A DNA stretch of 64,000 nt from Rutstroemia sp. NJR-2017a BVV2 (taxonomy: Eukaryota; Ascomycota; Leotiomycetes; Helotiales; Rutstroemiaceae): contig NJPS01000033.1 in the NCBI GenBank assembly GCA_002946415.1, positions 310,001-374,000 of the forward strand, given 5' to 3'. Each line of letters starts with the position of its first letter. The stretch's first letter is position 1. Shown here one piece after another: positions 22,816 through 34,852 of the stretch. The notes beneath the pieces were generated by a model. The model saw only the letters and a program-made list of their open reading frames with translations. It did not search any database and was not told the DNA's origin. Position numbers and translations under genes: made by a program.

Positions 22816-25800
22816 TTTACTATCGGGAATCGAGTGCGCAGCTGGGTATATTGTTACAGTACCGCAGCACAAACCACTAATGTATAAAGTATTTGCGTCA
22901 CAGCATATGAAGATCTTTTTTACGATCTGTATCTTTGGAGTTACGGAGACTTTCGATCAGAAGATCACGGGAACGGGTACGGGAAAAGTCGCATTGATTA
23001 TACGTCTTTCAGGGCGTAAAGAAACCGATTACGGGATGGGGGGAAAACATTTCGGGGGTTCACGCATGCCAGGAGCACACGGCAACTGCGATTTGAGGAA
23101 TAAATCATTTTCTTTTGTTTGATCGATGCATACGGAAATTTTTGCAATTTTATGGTTTTCGTTTTTAGGCGTTTCGCGATAGCTACGGCTCAGAGTTACT
23201 AGACTCTTGGAACATTTGCATGGCATAAGAGGGCGTTTTTGTACTTTTGCGGTTGGAATCATCTTCTTTTTTGGCTGTCTTCTCGATCGATGGCATTTCG
23301 AGTATGACCGGGACTGTTCTTCTAGGTGGTGGCAAAGCTCGGAACGAAAGGAAGGGAAGGATGGATTTATGGTTTGGGGGAAAGGGTTGAGAGCGGGGGG
23401 TTAAAGGGTGTTTGGACCTGGGCATATATGGGTTCTACCTACCTTACTACCTCTTAACATCATCTACAACAAACTCAAATTTTGTTTCTTATAATATACA
23501 TGCTTTCGAGCATTCTTGCTGCGTTTTTTTTGTGAAAAGTTTATGCTTTTACTCACGGATTCTACAGGATTGGGTGGGGCAGGGAGTTTTGCACATAGCG
23601 AATGAAAAGTGTTTGGGGAGGAAAGAACTTGTGCGCGGATTGCTTGCGGGTTGCAGATGCGGATGGATGTGGATGCGGACGCATCCGGACTTGCTTGATT
23701 GATAACGGAATGGCGGAGCATGAAAGAGCAGACAGTTGGCTGGCTGGACAGAAAACGGAAACGGACAATGGGCCTGCATGTTGGGTGTACGTGTCCTGAG
23801 ATCTGAGGTACTTACTACCTTGGGTGATATGTGCATATATGTATGGGTTGGGGAGAGATGATGCTGGGTTCATTTAGATGGATAGATTTACGCCGTGGGG
23901 ATGGGAGAGTGGGTTTGGGGTTGATATCATGACCATGGTTATGTTGGGGATTAAAGGGAGAGGGAGAGGGGTATGGGATGTGCTGGGAGCAGGGTATATA
24001 GGGAGAGAGCGGGCAAGCAAGTAAATGATATGCAAATACAAAGAAGATAAGCCATGGGTTTGGATGCACACACAGAGAGATGGAGACAGTGTATGAATGA
24101 GTGAGTGATTGAGTGAACAAGATATTGGAATGATTTACAAATCCAGTTTCATAAGTTACGGGATATCTAAATCAAAAAACAGGTAATCGATGGCAAATTA
24201 TATCTTTCTCTTAGCTTTCCGCACCATACAGTGAATATATAGATAGATTTGGTTCTTGCGGTATCGGTATCAATCCATGGGCTGTTTGCTAGATGGGAGG
24301 TGAGCGGCGAGGGGAGGGAATGGTCGCGGTAGGTTGGATGGATGGAGGGGTAGATGAGATGGTCGATTGTAAGAGGGCTGTGTGATGGGGTCGGGGATCA
24401 TGGAATATGATCGCTGTTACTCGGGATTTTGGTGTTTGGGTTGGGGGTTGAGGGTTAGTAGGGGGCCGGGGATGGGTGAGATGAGACGAGATGAGATGAG
24501 GTGGGTTCGCGTATCTTAGACATTTGGGTAAGGGTGCACGGGAAGGAGGAAGGGTGGTACGGAGGAGAGAGGGTGGGTAGTGGTTTGTTGGATGCGTTTT
24601 GGACGAGAAGGAGTTGTTGCTTTTCTTTGATGAGTGCAGGGCGAAGATGTTTGGCTTCTAGGACGGGAGGGAAGAGAGGGGATGGATAGATGTGGAGTTG
24701 ACTGTAGGGGGATGGTAGGGGGAGTGTGAAGCGGGTTTGGCGATGGATATTGTATGGTAACACGGAAGGAGGTTTACGCCAAGCCACAGAGTAGACATCT
24801 TCTGTACTGGGTATGTATCTTATGGTTGAATCGACGCGGGAAGAATACTCGATGGGCACGTAGGGATGACGATGTACTGAGAGGATAGAGATCGCGGTGA
24901 TACCTGTCCCTGGGCATAACGTGGATGGATGGATGAGTGGATTGTTGGTGTATGTAGGCAGTGTAGGCCAGGGCCTTTGACGGGTTATGCTTTTCGTCAG
25001 GCATAGATGTTTGATAGGGCGAGCTAAAGCATAGCTAGGTAATACGTCTATGTAGGTGTATGTGTTCCCGAGAGGAGATGCCTATCTGGCTCGTTTGTAC
25101 GTGAGGCTATGATGCAGAGATACAGGTCCGTTTCTATGGCAGTTAGGATTTGGTAATGGAAGTAGGAATCCCCTCTCCAGCAAGTCTCGGATCCTAATTT
25201 TCGGTATCACAGAATGGCTGTTCAAGTAGATATACTCGTGGCACAAGCATGTAATCTACAGCAAATGGCTACTCTAGCAGGAAATTGAGCCGTGCCTGTT
25301 ATTCACTCGGTCAATGCAAGTCAGCTTATACCAAGACGCGTGAGAAGATAATTGCAAGTCCACGCGCTGGAAAAACTGATGATGACGAGGAAAATCACCC
25401 CATTATTATTATACTTACCTTGCTGCGCTGGAATATACATTGCACGGTTCTTAGTTGGAACATAGAACGTGTGCGACTTTGGGTGGATCTTGATGCTGTG
25501 ACTATAGCATATATATTACATTAGATTAAAGCGGCCCTCCAAGGGGCGAGAAAGGAGGATGTCTGCGATTGAATCGATCGGATCAGGGTGGGAGATGTTG
25601 TACTATGAAGAATGTGTTGTGCTGTGTGCTGACACAGCCTGACAGGGGAAGTGCTGAGGGGTAAAGTGGGAGCAGGAAGAGAAGATCATGTTGTGCTTGT
25701 TTTGGAGCAAATGAGAACTGAAATATCAAGAAATTTGAGAATCCTCGCTTGTGATCGACAAGATGACAAAATTGGGAACGGAATGATCAGAACGAATACA

Positions 25801-27383
25801 TCCGTACATGTCAAACAAACACAGTTCGTGATACCCCAGGTTCTGCGTCTCAAGTCACGATCGATGCCAATCACCACTCGATGGTCTAGCATCGTTCAGA
25901 CACTTCAACGATAAAGCCTGCAACATAACGAGCATGAGAGACGATTCTGGAGCTACACAACATGCTAATACTTATAGGCATAAATGTGGTTGTAGCTAAT
26001 GATATACGCAGAAAGGACCAGAGACAAGATAATAGGGTAAAAACAATGTAACACACTGCAATGCAATGTAACCACCTACGGGTATCTGAGGAAATTAAAC
26101 GTGATCATCGTGATCATGTAGGCTTCCTGAGTGCAGGTCAGATGGAACGCGAGGGTTTGCAGTAGATGCAGTGGTTTGCGTATGAGTGGTGTGAGATGAG
26201 GTTGACGGTTAGGAGCAGGCGAGACTGCAAGACACGTGTTCTGAAAGGATTCTTTGCGTAACATGCAGGATGGTAAATGATATTTTTAAGATCGGAGATC
26301 TTGCTGTCGTGCAACGTGAGATGGAAGGTTTGCTGGGACAAGGGTTGAACGAGATGCGATATCGTACGATATCGTGCTTAGGAGGAGCTCCAGGGTCTAT
26401 AACTTTATAGAACTAAGCCCGAATGCTTGCTGATCCTTCAGAATGCTGGCAGCCTATACGAATGAGGCTGTCGCTGGAGCAGGAGTAAAGATATTCAGGG
26501 CGATGTTTGCAGCACTCGTGCTCGTCCCTACTCCCGCTTGTAGCACAACGGATATAGGGCAAGCGAAGTTGTTTGTGTATTAGGAGCAGCCTTAGCGAAG
26601 GGAGAATTCCAATATTATCTGTGAATGGTCTTGGCTGTGTCTCAGTGTCAGCCTCACAAGGGCTTATCTGGAACGCATCTGGGACATCTGGAACATATCG
26701 ATATAGATCGGAATCATTCTAGAATCCTTTCTACCCTTCCGGTGTTCGGCCTTGCCGTGTTGTCTTGTAGAGTCCTAAACAATGTCTATGCTCCTCGATA
26801 CCCTTTGTCTTACTTCACCGCACAACATCTCCAACCTCACAATGGGGCCGGTTTGTCTCGGTTGGTCTCGGAAAGTTTGCATACGGTCCATTCTCGGAAT
26901 TACTCTCCACTTGAATGTAACTCTGCTGGCAGAATAGTTGTTCCGTCATCGCAATGCGTTTTATCGCTCTGGCGGCGGCTGTCAGATGCTGCTAGAGTAA
27001 GCAGCACCACATCAGACCAGGACTTTCGGCCCCAATCGGGGAACACCAGCCCCAATGTAGCTTGGTACCCCACCATCGTCGGCTTCGCATTACTAAACAT
27101 TTTTTTTCTGGCCGTCATGCAGCAGAATTGAATATTTTCTGTAAGGCTGTCGCTTTGCTCTTCGGATGAGAAAAGTGCCAAAGATTGGATTGCGGGAACG
27201 AGTAAATCGACAAAACCAATCCTCCTGATAACGATCGATAAGCAATGAGGGGGTAATGAAGCTCTGACAACTCCGTCTCGAGTGGGGCATTGAGTCCTAG
27301 ATTTCAGAAGCACCAACGCCAACTATCTTGATCCCCAATCCTTCGGTAGACTTCACCTTGTGTGCGCGACAATTTCCTGAGAT
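22816..27383. other. Gene-poor region between nsdD and glutamate-cysteine ligase
   Basis: About 4.6 kb without a supportable gene. It contains a G/A-rich plus strand at 23,870-24,800 that leaves long stop-free but low-complexity frames on the minus strand, and ORFs such as 26625-27131 with no family resemblance. The first part presumably holds the nsdD 3' untranslated region and the last part the promoter of the downstream gene. Confidence 0.5.
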
Positions 27384-29714
27384 ATGGGTCTCCTGTAAGT
27401 TTTGAGCCCATCTGCGAAACCCACGAACGCTCATGATGCTAATTGCGCAACCAGCGCACTAGGAACACCACTGGATTGGCCGGAAGCCAAAAAGAACGCG
27501 CAGACTGTCAGAGAATGGGGAATCCAGGTAGATCAAGACTCATGAGACTCTTCGGTATATCATACTTATATCCGGTGGTATAGCAATTGCTCGCGATCTG
27601 GAACCGAGCGAAAGGAAAGGAACGAGATGCATTATTATGGGGTGATGAGGTCCGAAAATCCGCACTCTACGAAGACGAACAACGCTGAAACATATGCAGG
27701 TCGAATACTTGGTTATCAACTACAAGGATGGTGACGAGAAGGTTACATTGTCATTAAGGCAGGCGGACATTTTGACTGCCTTGGCACAGGATGAGGAGCT
27801 GCGGAGTAATGGGGGATGTGTACCTGATCTCCAGGAAGTCACGAATACCAAGTTAGTCAACTATACTGGATCAGAGGGCGAGCTGACAATTCAAAGGGGT
27901 AGCTCGTTACCGGTATTCCATCCGGAGTTTGGAAGATTTATGTTGGAAGCCACGCCTGGGAAACCATGGGGAATCGGATTCAAGGATTTACTGGATGTTG
28001 AGCCAAACATGAAATGGAGGTAGGTTTTCATAAGGACAAGAACGGTTCGGTGACTGATAAACCAATTAATAGACGGAAGATCGCCAAGGAGCATATGCAT
28101 GCTGACGAATATCCCATCACTTTAACAACTTATCCTCGCTTAGGGTCACCAGGAGTATTCACAAGCCCTTTCTATCCGCCCTCAGGAGAAAAGCTACGTT
28201 CGCAGTTTGTTCCTGACGAGATTGCCAATCCACACATTCGCTTCCCAACGTTAGCAGCCAACATTCGTGCCAGACGAGGTCGCAAAGTTCAAGTGAACGT
28301 TCCGGTCTTCAGAGACGAAAAGACTACTTGGCCTTGGAAAGACCCAACTGTCAATTACGACTTGCACAATTGGCCTGAAGATGACGATGTTAGGAACGGA
28401 GCTGCCCCAGATAACTTCATTCACATGGATGCCATGGCCTTCGGGATGGGTAGTTGTTGCTTACAGATCACATTTCAAGCCAAGAACATCACGGAGGGAC
28501 GGCGAATGTACGATCAGTTAAGTCCTTTGGGCCCTATACTACTCGCCTTGACCGCTGCGACCCCTATATACAAAGGATTCTTGGCCGATACAGACGTTCG
28601 GTGGAACCAGATTAGCCGCGCAGTGGATGATCGTACCCCAGAGGAACTTGGGGAGAAGGTTGGTGCGCCTCGATTGAATTTGGAGCTATGCTAATTGTTG
28701 AAGCCCCTCAAAAATGATCGATGGCGGATACCCAAATCACGTTATGCATCAAATTCCACATATATTTCCGAGGACCCTCGACTGCGCAAGGAATATTTTG
28801 ATCCCGGCCTTGTTATAGATCCTGATGTGAAACAACAGCTAATGAACGGTGGTATGGACGATCGTCTAGCTACTCACTTTGCGCATCTTTTCATTCGGGA
28901 TCCAATTGTCGTCTTTGCAGAAGACTTAAGGGAGCTTGATCTTTCCAAGACGGATCATTTCGAAAACCTTCAGTCAACCAATTGGCAGCACATGCGATTC
29001 AAACCTCCTCCAACAGGAAATGACATTGGCTGGAGAGTGGAGTTCAGACCTATGGAAATCCAGATAACCGACTTCGAGAACGCGGCATTCTCGGTTTTCA
29101 TTGTACTCATCACTCGAGCTATCTTATCCTTTGATCTCAACTTTTACATACCAATCACCAAAGTCACTGAAAATATGGAGACGGCTCATGCTAGAGACGC
29201 GGTTCTAGATAAGAAATTCTATTTCCGCAAGAATCCTTTCCCAACTCGACCACCACGTCCATATTCATCCAATGGCGTGGCATCTGGGACAACTTCACCG
29301 CTTGGTATTTCGAGACCACCTACACCGACGGGGCCTGTTGAGGATGAATACACACTTATGTCAATTGACGAGATTATGAATGGCAGCAAAGGGGATTCCG
29401 ATGTCGACTTCCCGGGACTTATACCAGTGGTGGAATCGTATCTTGATAGTGTCAATATTGACGTTCAAACGAGATGCGAGCTGGCAGCTTATCTGGAACT
29501 TATTAGACGCAGAGCAGATGGTACTTTATGGACAGCAGCAAAGTGGATCAGGAACTTCGTGAGAAAGCATGAAGATTACAAGAAAGATAGTGTTGTGTCA
29601 GAAAAAATCAACCACGATCTGATGAAGGCGGTCATTGGTTTGGAGGAGGAGAATATCACAGGGTATAAGGATGTCGAAAGGTTTTTGGGCAGTGAAAGAT
29701 GCAGCGACTGTTAG
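27384..29714 (+). CDS. GCS1: Glutamate-cysteine ligase catalytic subunit
   Basis: This enzyme joins glutamate and cysteine with ATP, the rate-limiting step of glutathione synthesis, in the cytosol. Six exons were placed by phase: 27384-27394, 27455-27527, 27584-27649, 27700-28019, 28073-28658, 28704-29714, giving about 688 aa, as expected for eukaryotic type-3 GCS (yeast Gsh1 is 678). Recognisable blocks are the start MGLLALGTPLDW, LLWGDEVEYLV spanning the third intron, FHPEFGRFMLEATPG, the HMDAMAFGMGSCCLQ segment, NDRWRIPKSRY after the fifth intron, and GWRVEFRPMEIQ. Exon 1 is only 11 nt. Introns are 45-60 nt; two donors (gtccga, gttggt) are weak but required by frame and conservation. Glyoxalase I, which uses glutathione, is 14 kb downstream but not linked. 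Confidence 0.94.
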
Positions 29715-30340
29715 GTTTGGTGGATTCGTCAACATACAGGCTCGTCCTGCTGTAATGCTGGAAACATATAGAATAGGCCTGTCAAAGGGCATACATTGCA
29801 CATATGAAATGGAGGCGATCGGATTGCTTACAGTAAACAACTTCCCGATCCCGTACATGGGAATGTACGAATCAAGATCGGATTCTCACAAACGGACGGC
29901 ACTCCGTTCCGGAAAGCTTCCACCACTCAAGGCGCAGCAAGTGCCGCTCACCATACCCAACTAGGGATAAGTGGACCCGTTGAACGGAGATCGCTCCTCG
30001 GCTTTCAGACTAATACACGTGTCTGATTGCCTATTGTGGTAGAAGATGGACCCACCATCTGCACAGTAAAGCCCACGAAGGAAGTCTAACGGCGCTGAAG
30101 CAGGTACCACATCGAATCCATTCGTCCTTTTCCGCAAAAAAAGCAAGGAAGCTAATGAGCTTGACATCATAACATCTTATACGAGATTTCGATGCAGATA
30201 ATCATGACAATACTTCTAGGTAAATAAACTCTACTGCTTCCTAACTCCTCCTTCAGGGACTTGTTGTTCCATGGCAGCTAATTGAGTGTTAGTTACCGAA
30301 GTTTCCGACGAGGTACGAGTAGCTGTGAGAAGATATCAGA
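29715..30340. other. Intergenic, GCS1 to Aur1-like gene
   Basis: 3' flank of the ligase gene and promoter of the next gene on the same strand. ORFs here are overlaps of the ligase in another frame. Nothing else is recognised. Confidence 0.5.
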
Positions 30341-31649
30341 ATGGGCGGCATCAAGAATATCATTGAACCACTTGGCATCGTTCTTATTTTCACCATCACA
30401 ACTCTTGCAAATCGATCACGAGACCGGGATGCAGCAACTTACAAGTACCAGGAGGTATGATCCCCGCCCTGCTGAATTCTCCCCGCTTCCCATATCCAGC
30501 TTGCTTATATCCCATCCAGGCACGCCGTGAATCCGCATCCTCACAAAGCTCTCTAATCCCCCACCGCGACGCCTCTCCATCCCACCCCGCCCACCAACCC
30601 AGTCTCAAAAACTGGCTCCCCTTCCCCGACACCTCCCTTTTCCACCGCACGCTGCTCTCACGCTTTCTGCGCAAGTTCCCCTTCCTGATCGAGATATGGT
30701 ACTGGGCTCTAACCTACTGGCCCTACCAGCTTCTGCGTGCCCGAACAGCGGTTTGGATTAACAGCGATCCGGCGCGAAAAGCAGCTGTGGCGGAGCTGGC
30801 GGAGCAGAATGCGCTGAGAATTCTACGGTTGGAGAAATGGTTGCGTGTTGATGTTGAGTATGCGTTGCAGCGGTTCGTTATGGAGAGGTGTAGGTCTTGG
30901 GTCATGACGCTGCTGTGTGATGTTTATTTGGCGCATATTACGGTGGGGATTGCGTTTTTGGGATATGGGTATACGTAAGTAATACAAGTTCTCGTTTCTA
31001 AAGTGAGGTAGTTATCTCATTTGCTACGAATGGAGAAGATGGAGAAAGAGCATCTTGTTGAGCTATTTTCGTGGCATTGAGCAGAAGTGCAATTCGTTGT
31101 TAGAAGACTGTAAAGCTAACCCGAGCGAATAGCTATTTCCCGCGAAAAACGTACCAGCGTCTTCGTCGTACCATCGCAATCAATAATTTTATTGCCTTTG
31201 CAGTTCTCACCGCATATCGCTGCACCCCGCCTCGCCTCATGCCCGACTCGTTCGGCTTCGTCGATGTCCTACATCCCCGACCGGGTACTGGAATAGGGGC
31301 GCCTAGCGACTGGGCAAATAATCGTTTCCAGCTCACTCTTGCTGCAATGCCATCACTACACTTTGGCACATCGGTGGTAATCGGTGCCTCTGTGACGATT
31401 TGGGGAAGACATAAGATGTTAAGGATACTGGGACCAGTTTACCCGATGCTAATGGGTTTGGTTGTGCTCGCGACTGCAAATCATTGGGTCTTGGATTGTG
31501 TGGTTGGTCTTGCTGTTGTGTCGCTTGGTTGGCGTATTAATCGACTGCTACTGGTATTGAAGCCTTTCGAAGAGTGGGGATTTTGGCTCTTTAGAGCAGA
31601 GAAACCGAGGGCTTGGACGGTTACGAAGAGAAGGGATGTGGAAGATTGA
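30341..31649 (+). CDS. PAP2/Aur1-like integral membrane protein
   Basis: Three exons (30341-30454, 30520-30974, 31133-31649) give about 361 aa. The first exon encodes a hydrophobic N-terminal segment (IIEPLGIVLIFTITTLA). A central region has aromatic-rich helices (EIWYWALTYWPYQLLRAR). The last exon carries AMPSLHFGTSVVIG and, 60 residues later, ANHWVLDCVVG, which match the SLH and H-x3-D motifs of the PAP2_3/Aur1-Ipt1 inositolphosphotransferase superfamily. Such proteins act on lipid phosphates or transfer phosphoinositol in secretory-pathway membranes. It is not the canonical Aur1 (IPC synthase); related fungal proteins are uncharacterised. The acceptor at 30519 was chosen over 30499 because only it keeps the frame open. 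Confidence 0.78.
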
Positions 31650-32054
31650 CAGTTGTATGGACGTTGGACCTGTGATGTAAGCATTCTTTCGACGAGTCTG
31701 GGACAACATGCATAGAGGTCTCGCCGCGATGGCAAGCACGTGCGCAACGTGATCCTTTATTTGATTCTTCTTAGGATCTCCCCACGAGCAACAATCTCAT
31801 GCTAGAACACAGCCCCGGCATACAGTCACGGATCCCATTGCACCAAGATAGTGATTGAAAGTTTATGCAGGCAGATGAGTGGGATATGTGTATTTTCAAC
31901 GAGATGAAGAGATAACGAGACAGTACAGTACGGTACAGAATAACTCCAGAACACACACAGAAATTGCAGACAAGCGCTGTTTCCCTCTGACATCTTCACT
32001 TAAACAGAACTATCATCCCTAGCTGCTCGTTTACTCTTACTGAACGCCTTTTGG
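31650..32054. other. Convergent intergenic region
   Basis: Shared 3' flank between the Aur1-like gene (plus) and the small basic protein gene (minus). No other feature is recognised. Confidence 0.5.
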
Positions 32055-32498
32055 TCAGCGACGTCGGCTCTTGCTTCTTCCTCCTTTACGGCCAGGGCTC
32101 TCAGGGCGTTTTCTATGACGGCCACCGGGGCTTTCGTCGCGTTCACTATGATGGCGAAAGGGTGTATCATCGTGTTCTCTACGACGGCCATCGGAGTTTT
32201 CACCGCGTTCTTTATGATGACCGTCGCTACCGACTTTCTGCCTAGGATTCTTCAAGGGATCCTCACTTGGATCAGTATCCGCTACATTGACGATAAAACG
32301 GGACTTCTTTCTTGAGCCTGTGGGTTTAGTGTCTTCTGTTTCTACTTTCTTGCCAAATTCTTCGTTCCTGGCTTTCATTTGGGACTTCGTAGGTGCGTCA
32401 GGTACGCTTACGGTTGTGGTTGCCGCTGGCCTTGACTTGGTGTGTGGCGCGTTCGGGCTTAAGTAGTCGACTTCTAACTGTCTGCCTCTGCTGGCCAT
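32055..32498 (-). CDS. Small basic disordered protein with 11-residue repeats (hypothetical)
   Basis: Single-exon frame of 147 aa beginning MASRGRQLEVDYLSPN. The first 85 residues are hydrophilic with a KSRFIVNVADTDPSED segment; the rest is Arg/His/Glu/Ser-rich and built from an 11-residue period (ENSDGRRREHD, DTPFRHHSERD, ESPGGRHRKRP). It ends RSKSRRR. This resembles RS-rich or nucleic-acid-binding tails, but no domain is recognised. The repeat region is also open on the opposite strand, so the coding strand is chosen by length and by the natural start. Real gene likely, function unknown. Confidence 0.5.
   Translation of the reverse strand: MASRGRQLEVDYLSPNAPHTKSRPAATTTVSVPDAPTKSQMKARNEEFGKKVETEDTKPTGSRKKSRFIVNVADTDPSEDPLKNPRQKVGSDGHHKERGENSDGRRREHDDTPFRHHSERDESPGGRHRKRPESPGRKGGRSKSRRR
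32106..32235. repeat. 33-bp tandem repeat, about four units
   Basis: Units start at 32106, 32139, 32172 and 32205, each 33 bp and similar (G(C/T)GTTCNCTATGATGGC...). Because 33 is a multiple of three, the repeat reads as an 11-residue periodic peptide in every open frame on both strands. Confidence 0.85.
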
Positions 32499-33754
32499 CT
32501 TGAGTTTGAGATTTCGGAAACTAAACGTTCGTGGGAAGGATAATAGAGATATGAAAAGTCAAGCTGGGTCAAGCTGGATGAAAAGATAAGTGGATAGAAA
32601 TAAATGGCTGTGTTCTGATCTGAAGCTCTCCCTACCCCGGCGCTCCAAGCATACTTATAATCCTCCATCAAACCCAACAACTGCTCCGTATATCCCGCCA
32701 GCTAGATCCGCTCTCCATGCCTAATTCCACCTACCGCCTAGCTGCCTTGCCGTCGCCGCTCACACACCACGACGGACGGCCTGCGTCCGCATCATCTGGC
32801 CCCGGGAAAAGCCTACTGAAGGAACACACGACTAATTTTAAGGTAGCGAGTCTGTTTTGGGCGTGCAGAGGATGTAGCCTGCTAGGTAACGCTGCTTACT
32901 CGGAATACACCCAAGTGCTTAGAATACTATAACCTTAAGTCGACGCGCGGCCGGCGCTTAGCAGCGCCAAGTGGCCGCGGTTATCGTGAGGCTGGTTGAG
33001 AAATTCTTGTCTATTTGGGTACTATCCTGGTAGGAAATCTGGTTTCGTGGACGGGCCGGGGGAGAAGGAGGATGTGATAGAAATAGAGATTGATGGTCCA
33101 CGAGGTTCTGCGGGAAGCTTTGAGAAGCGGGAAAACTACGGAGTTCGTTTCTGTGTGGAGTTTGGGCATGAGGGTCGTTGGTGGCCGCGGTTGGGTCGTT
33201 GGTTTGGCTTGTCGGATTGCTTAATCGATCTCACGATATTTGGATTCGGGATAGGTGAGGTTGTTGTTAGAATACGAGGGAGACGGGGAGATAGCTCTTT
33301 CTCGGGGAGTTTGTGGACTCTCATGGAGGAGAAATAACTGACGGTTTAGAGCATGGATTATATCTACATATTAACTTCTTGTCCAAATTAAACTCTCAAT
33401 TACTATATAATCCTTCTGATTTCAGAGCTTTCTGTGCATTGAAAAGATTTGAGTATATCAGATAACAACAAAGTATATTATTTGGCAGTTGATATAGGAT
33501 TTTTTAAGCTGAGTATATAGAGTTGTACTGAGGTAGTCAGAACTCCGAACCGTCAGTTATTTCTACTATGAAGAGGCAGCCCCAGATCTTGGCTTGGTGG
33601 GAATTGGAGAGAGGCAGTGCTTGATAGTGTACTTAGTATGGATATTGCATAGTTACTCGGAAATTCTCGACGTGGGATATCAATTTGGTTTCGAGTTTCA
33701 CACTCTGAGTACTTTAGTCTAGCATCTACATTTTCTGGCTCCGCTCCGAATACA
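32499..33754. other. Intergenic region containing a candidate inverted-repeat element
   Basis: Between two minus-strand hypothetical genes. A plus frame at 32996-33337 lacks family resemblance. The main structure is the inverted repeat pair at 33330-33562, listed separately. The part from 33563 holds 3' flank of the gene that ends at 33755. Confidence 0.45.
33330..33562. mobile_element. Candidate MITE, about 233 bp with 17-bp terminal inverted repeats
   Basis: AGAAATAACTGACGGTT at the left end is perfectly inverted as AACCGTCAGTTATTTCT at the right end, with a few further matching bases inwards. The interior is A/T-rich and has no ORF. A clear target-site duplication was not found (flanks only loosely alike: catggagg and tatgaagagg), so it may be an old or non-autonomous copy, or a chance hairpin pair. 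Confidence 0.45.
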
Positions 33755-34852
33755 TCATGCTTTGTCTCCCCGTCTCTTTCTCTCTCTCCTTCTCCTCTCA
33801 TCACTGCTACTATGTCCCTCATCTTCACTCCCCTCCCTATGATCTCGACTCCTAGGTTTCGAAGCCTTAACCGGCTCTGTACTTCTCGGATTGTCTTTCT
33901 TTGATGTAGAAGAACTTTCTGTAGGTAAGCACGGTGTCATTTGAAGACTTTTCAATGGTTTAGCATGAGTATCCTGGGAAATTGTGCGGCGACGGTGGTT
34001 GCTTGGTTCGGCTGTAGGTTGAGATTCATCGATACCAACAACTTTCCCTTTGGTGTTTGATGGCCCTGCTGCCTTATTACTGTCGCGATGAGGAGAGTGG
34101 TAATTACTCCTGCTCGGTTTTGTCTTCGCCTCAGACCGTGAATCCGCACTTGCTTGCTGCTTTTCAGGTATCTTACGCTCAGGGCGCTTTTCCTGCTTTC
34201 TTTTATCACTTTCTTCCCTTGTTCTTACAGGCAATGTTTGCGTATCTGCGCTCCTGGGCTGGCTCTTTCTGACCAACACATTTGTTTCTTCCGCTCTTAC
34301 CATCACCTCTATTCCACCTCTGCCGAACTTTTCTCCCGGGACGGTCTCCTCCACTGGGATTCTCAGTTTAGATAATTCATCTTTGAGATAGAAGTAAAAT
34401 GCTTCATGTGGGTTCAACTGCACGTTGTTAAGGGAAGATGAAAAATAAGTTTCAAAGCTGTTACTTACTTCAGAATAGGCCTTTGTTGCCGGCAAACGAG
34501 ATAAGAGTTTGGTTACTCTCTCAAATAATGTTTTTTGGTCGACTGTTTGAGGAATACGTAGAAGATTCTTGCCTGTATGCTCATCATACTTGGTCGAATC
34601 TTTTCCGGGGGTCGCTGCGAAGGAGATCGTGTGGATGACTGTTCGCTCATCCACTACATCAAATGCCCACTTATATATCAATTGGTCCCATGCAATGCAG
34701 TTCCTTTGGAACTTCTCAATGAGCTTTGAAAGATTAGCATTGATTACATTTCCTATTGCAAATAAAAGTGTTGAGAAACTAACCTGTATATCATAATACC
34801 TTTGTTGCGGTTGCTCTTTGCGTGCCAGTGGGTTCTTTGAACATCGAGACAT
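33755..34852 (-). CDS. Hypothetical protein with ordered N-terminus and basic tail
   Basis: Three exons on the minus strand: 34784-34852, 34469-34723 and 33755-34417, with introns 34724-34783 (gttagt, branch gctaat) and 34418-34468 (gtaagt...gtgcag). Phases are consistent and give about 328 aa. The N-terminal 160 residues look folded (CIAWDQLIYKWAFDVVDERT, then a region ending in EETVPGEKFGRGGIEVMV). The remainder is Ser/Lys/Arg/Glu-rich and disordered, ending in RRRRERKRRGDKA. I do not recognise a family. Its upstream side faces the kinase gene divergently. Confidence 0.62.
   Translation of the reverse strand: MSRCSKNPLARKEQPQQRYYDIQVSFSTLLFAIGNVINANLSKLIEKFQRNCIAWDQLIYKWAFDVVDERTVIHTISFAATPGKDSTKYDEHTGKNLLRIPQTVDQKTLFERVTKLLSRLPATKAYSEVSNSFETYFSSSLNNVQLNPHEAFYFYLKDELSKLRIPVEETVPGEKFGRGGIEVMVRAEETNVLVRKSQPRSADTQTLPVRTREESDKRKQEKRPERKIPEKQQASADSRSEAKTKPSRSNYHSPHRDSNKAAGPSNTKGKVVGIDESQPTAEPSNHRRRTISQDTHAKPLKSLQMTPCLPTESSSTSKKDNPRSTEPVKASKPRSRDHREGSEDEGHSSSDERRRRERKRRGDKA

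Noticed and set aside
24455..25004. Minus-strand frames rich in Pro/Ser/Leu
   Set aside because: Result of a G/A-rich plus strand; no motif or good start.
26625..27131. 168-codon plus frame before GCS1
   Set aside because: No conserved motif, ends in A/T-rich DNA; probably promoter-region chance ORF.
32996..33337. 113-codon plus frame ending in the inverted-repeat element
   Set aside because: Gly/Arg/Glu-rich with no family resemblance; its stop lies in the left inverted repeat, but there is no proof of a truncated gene.
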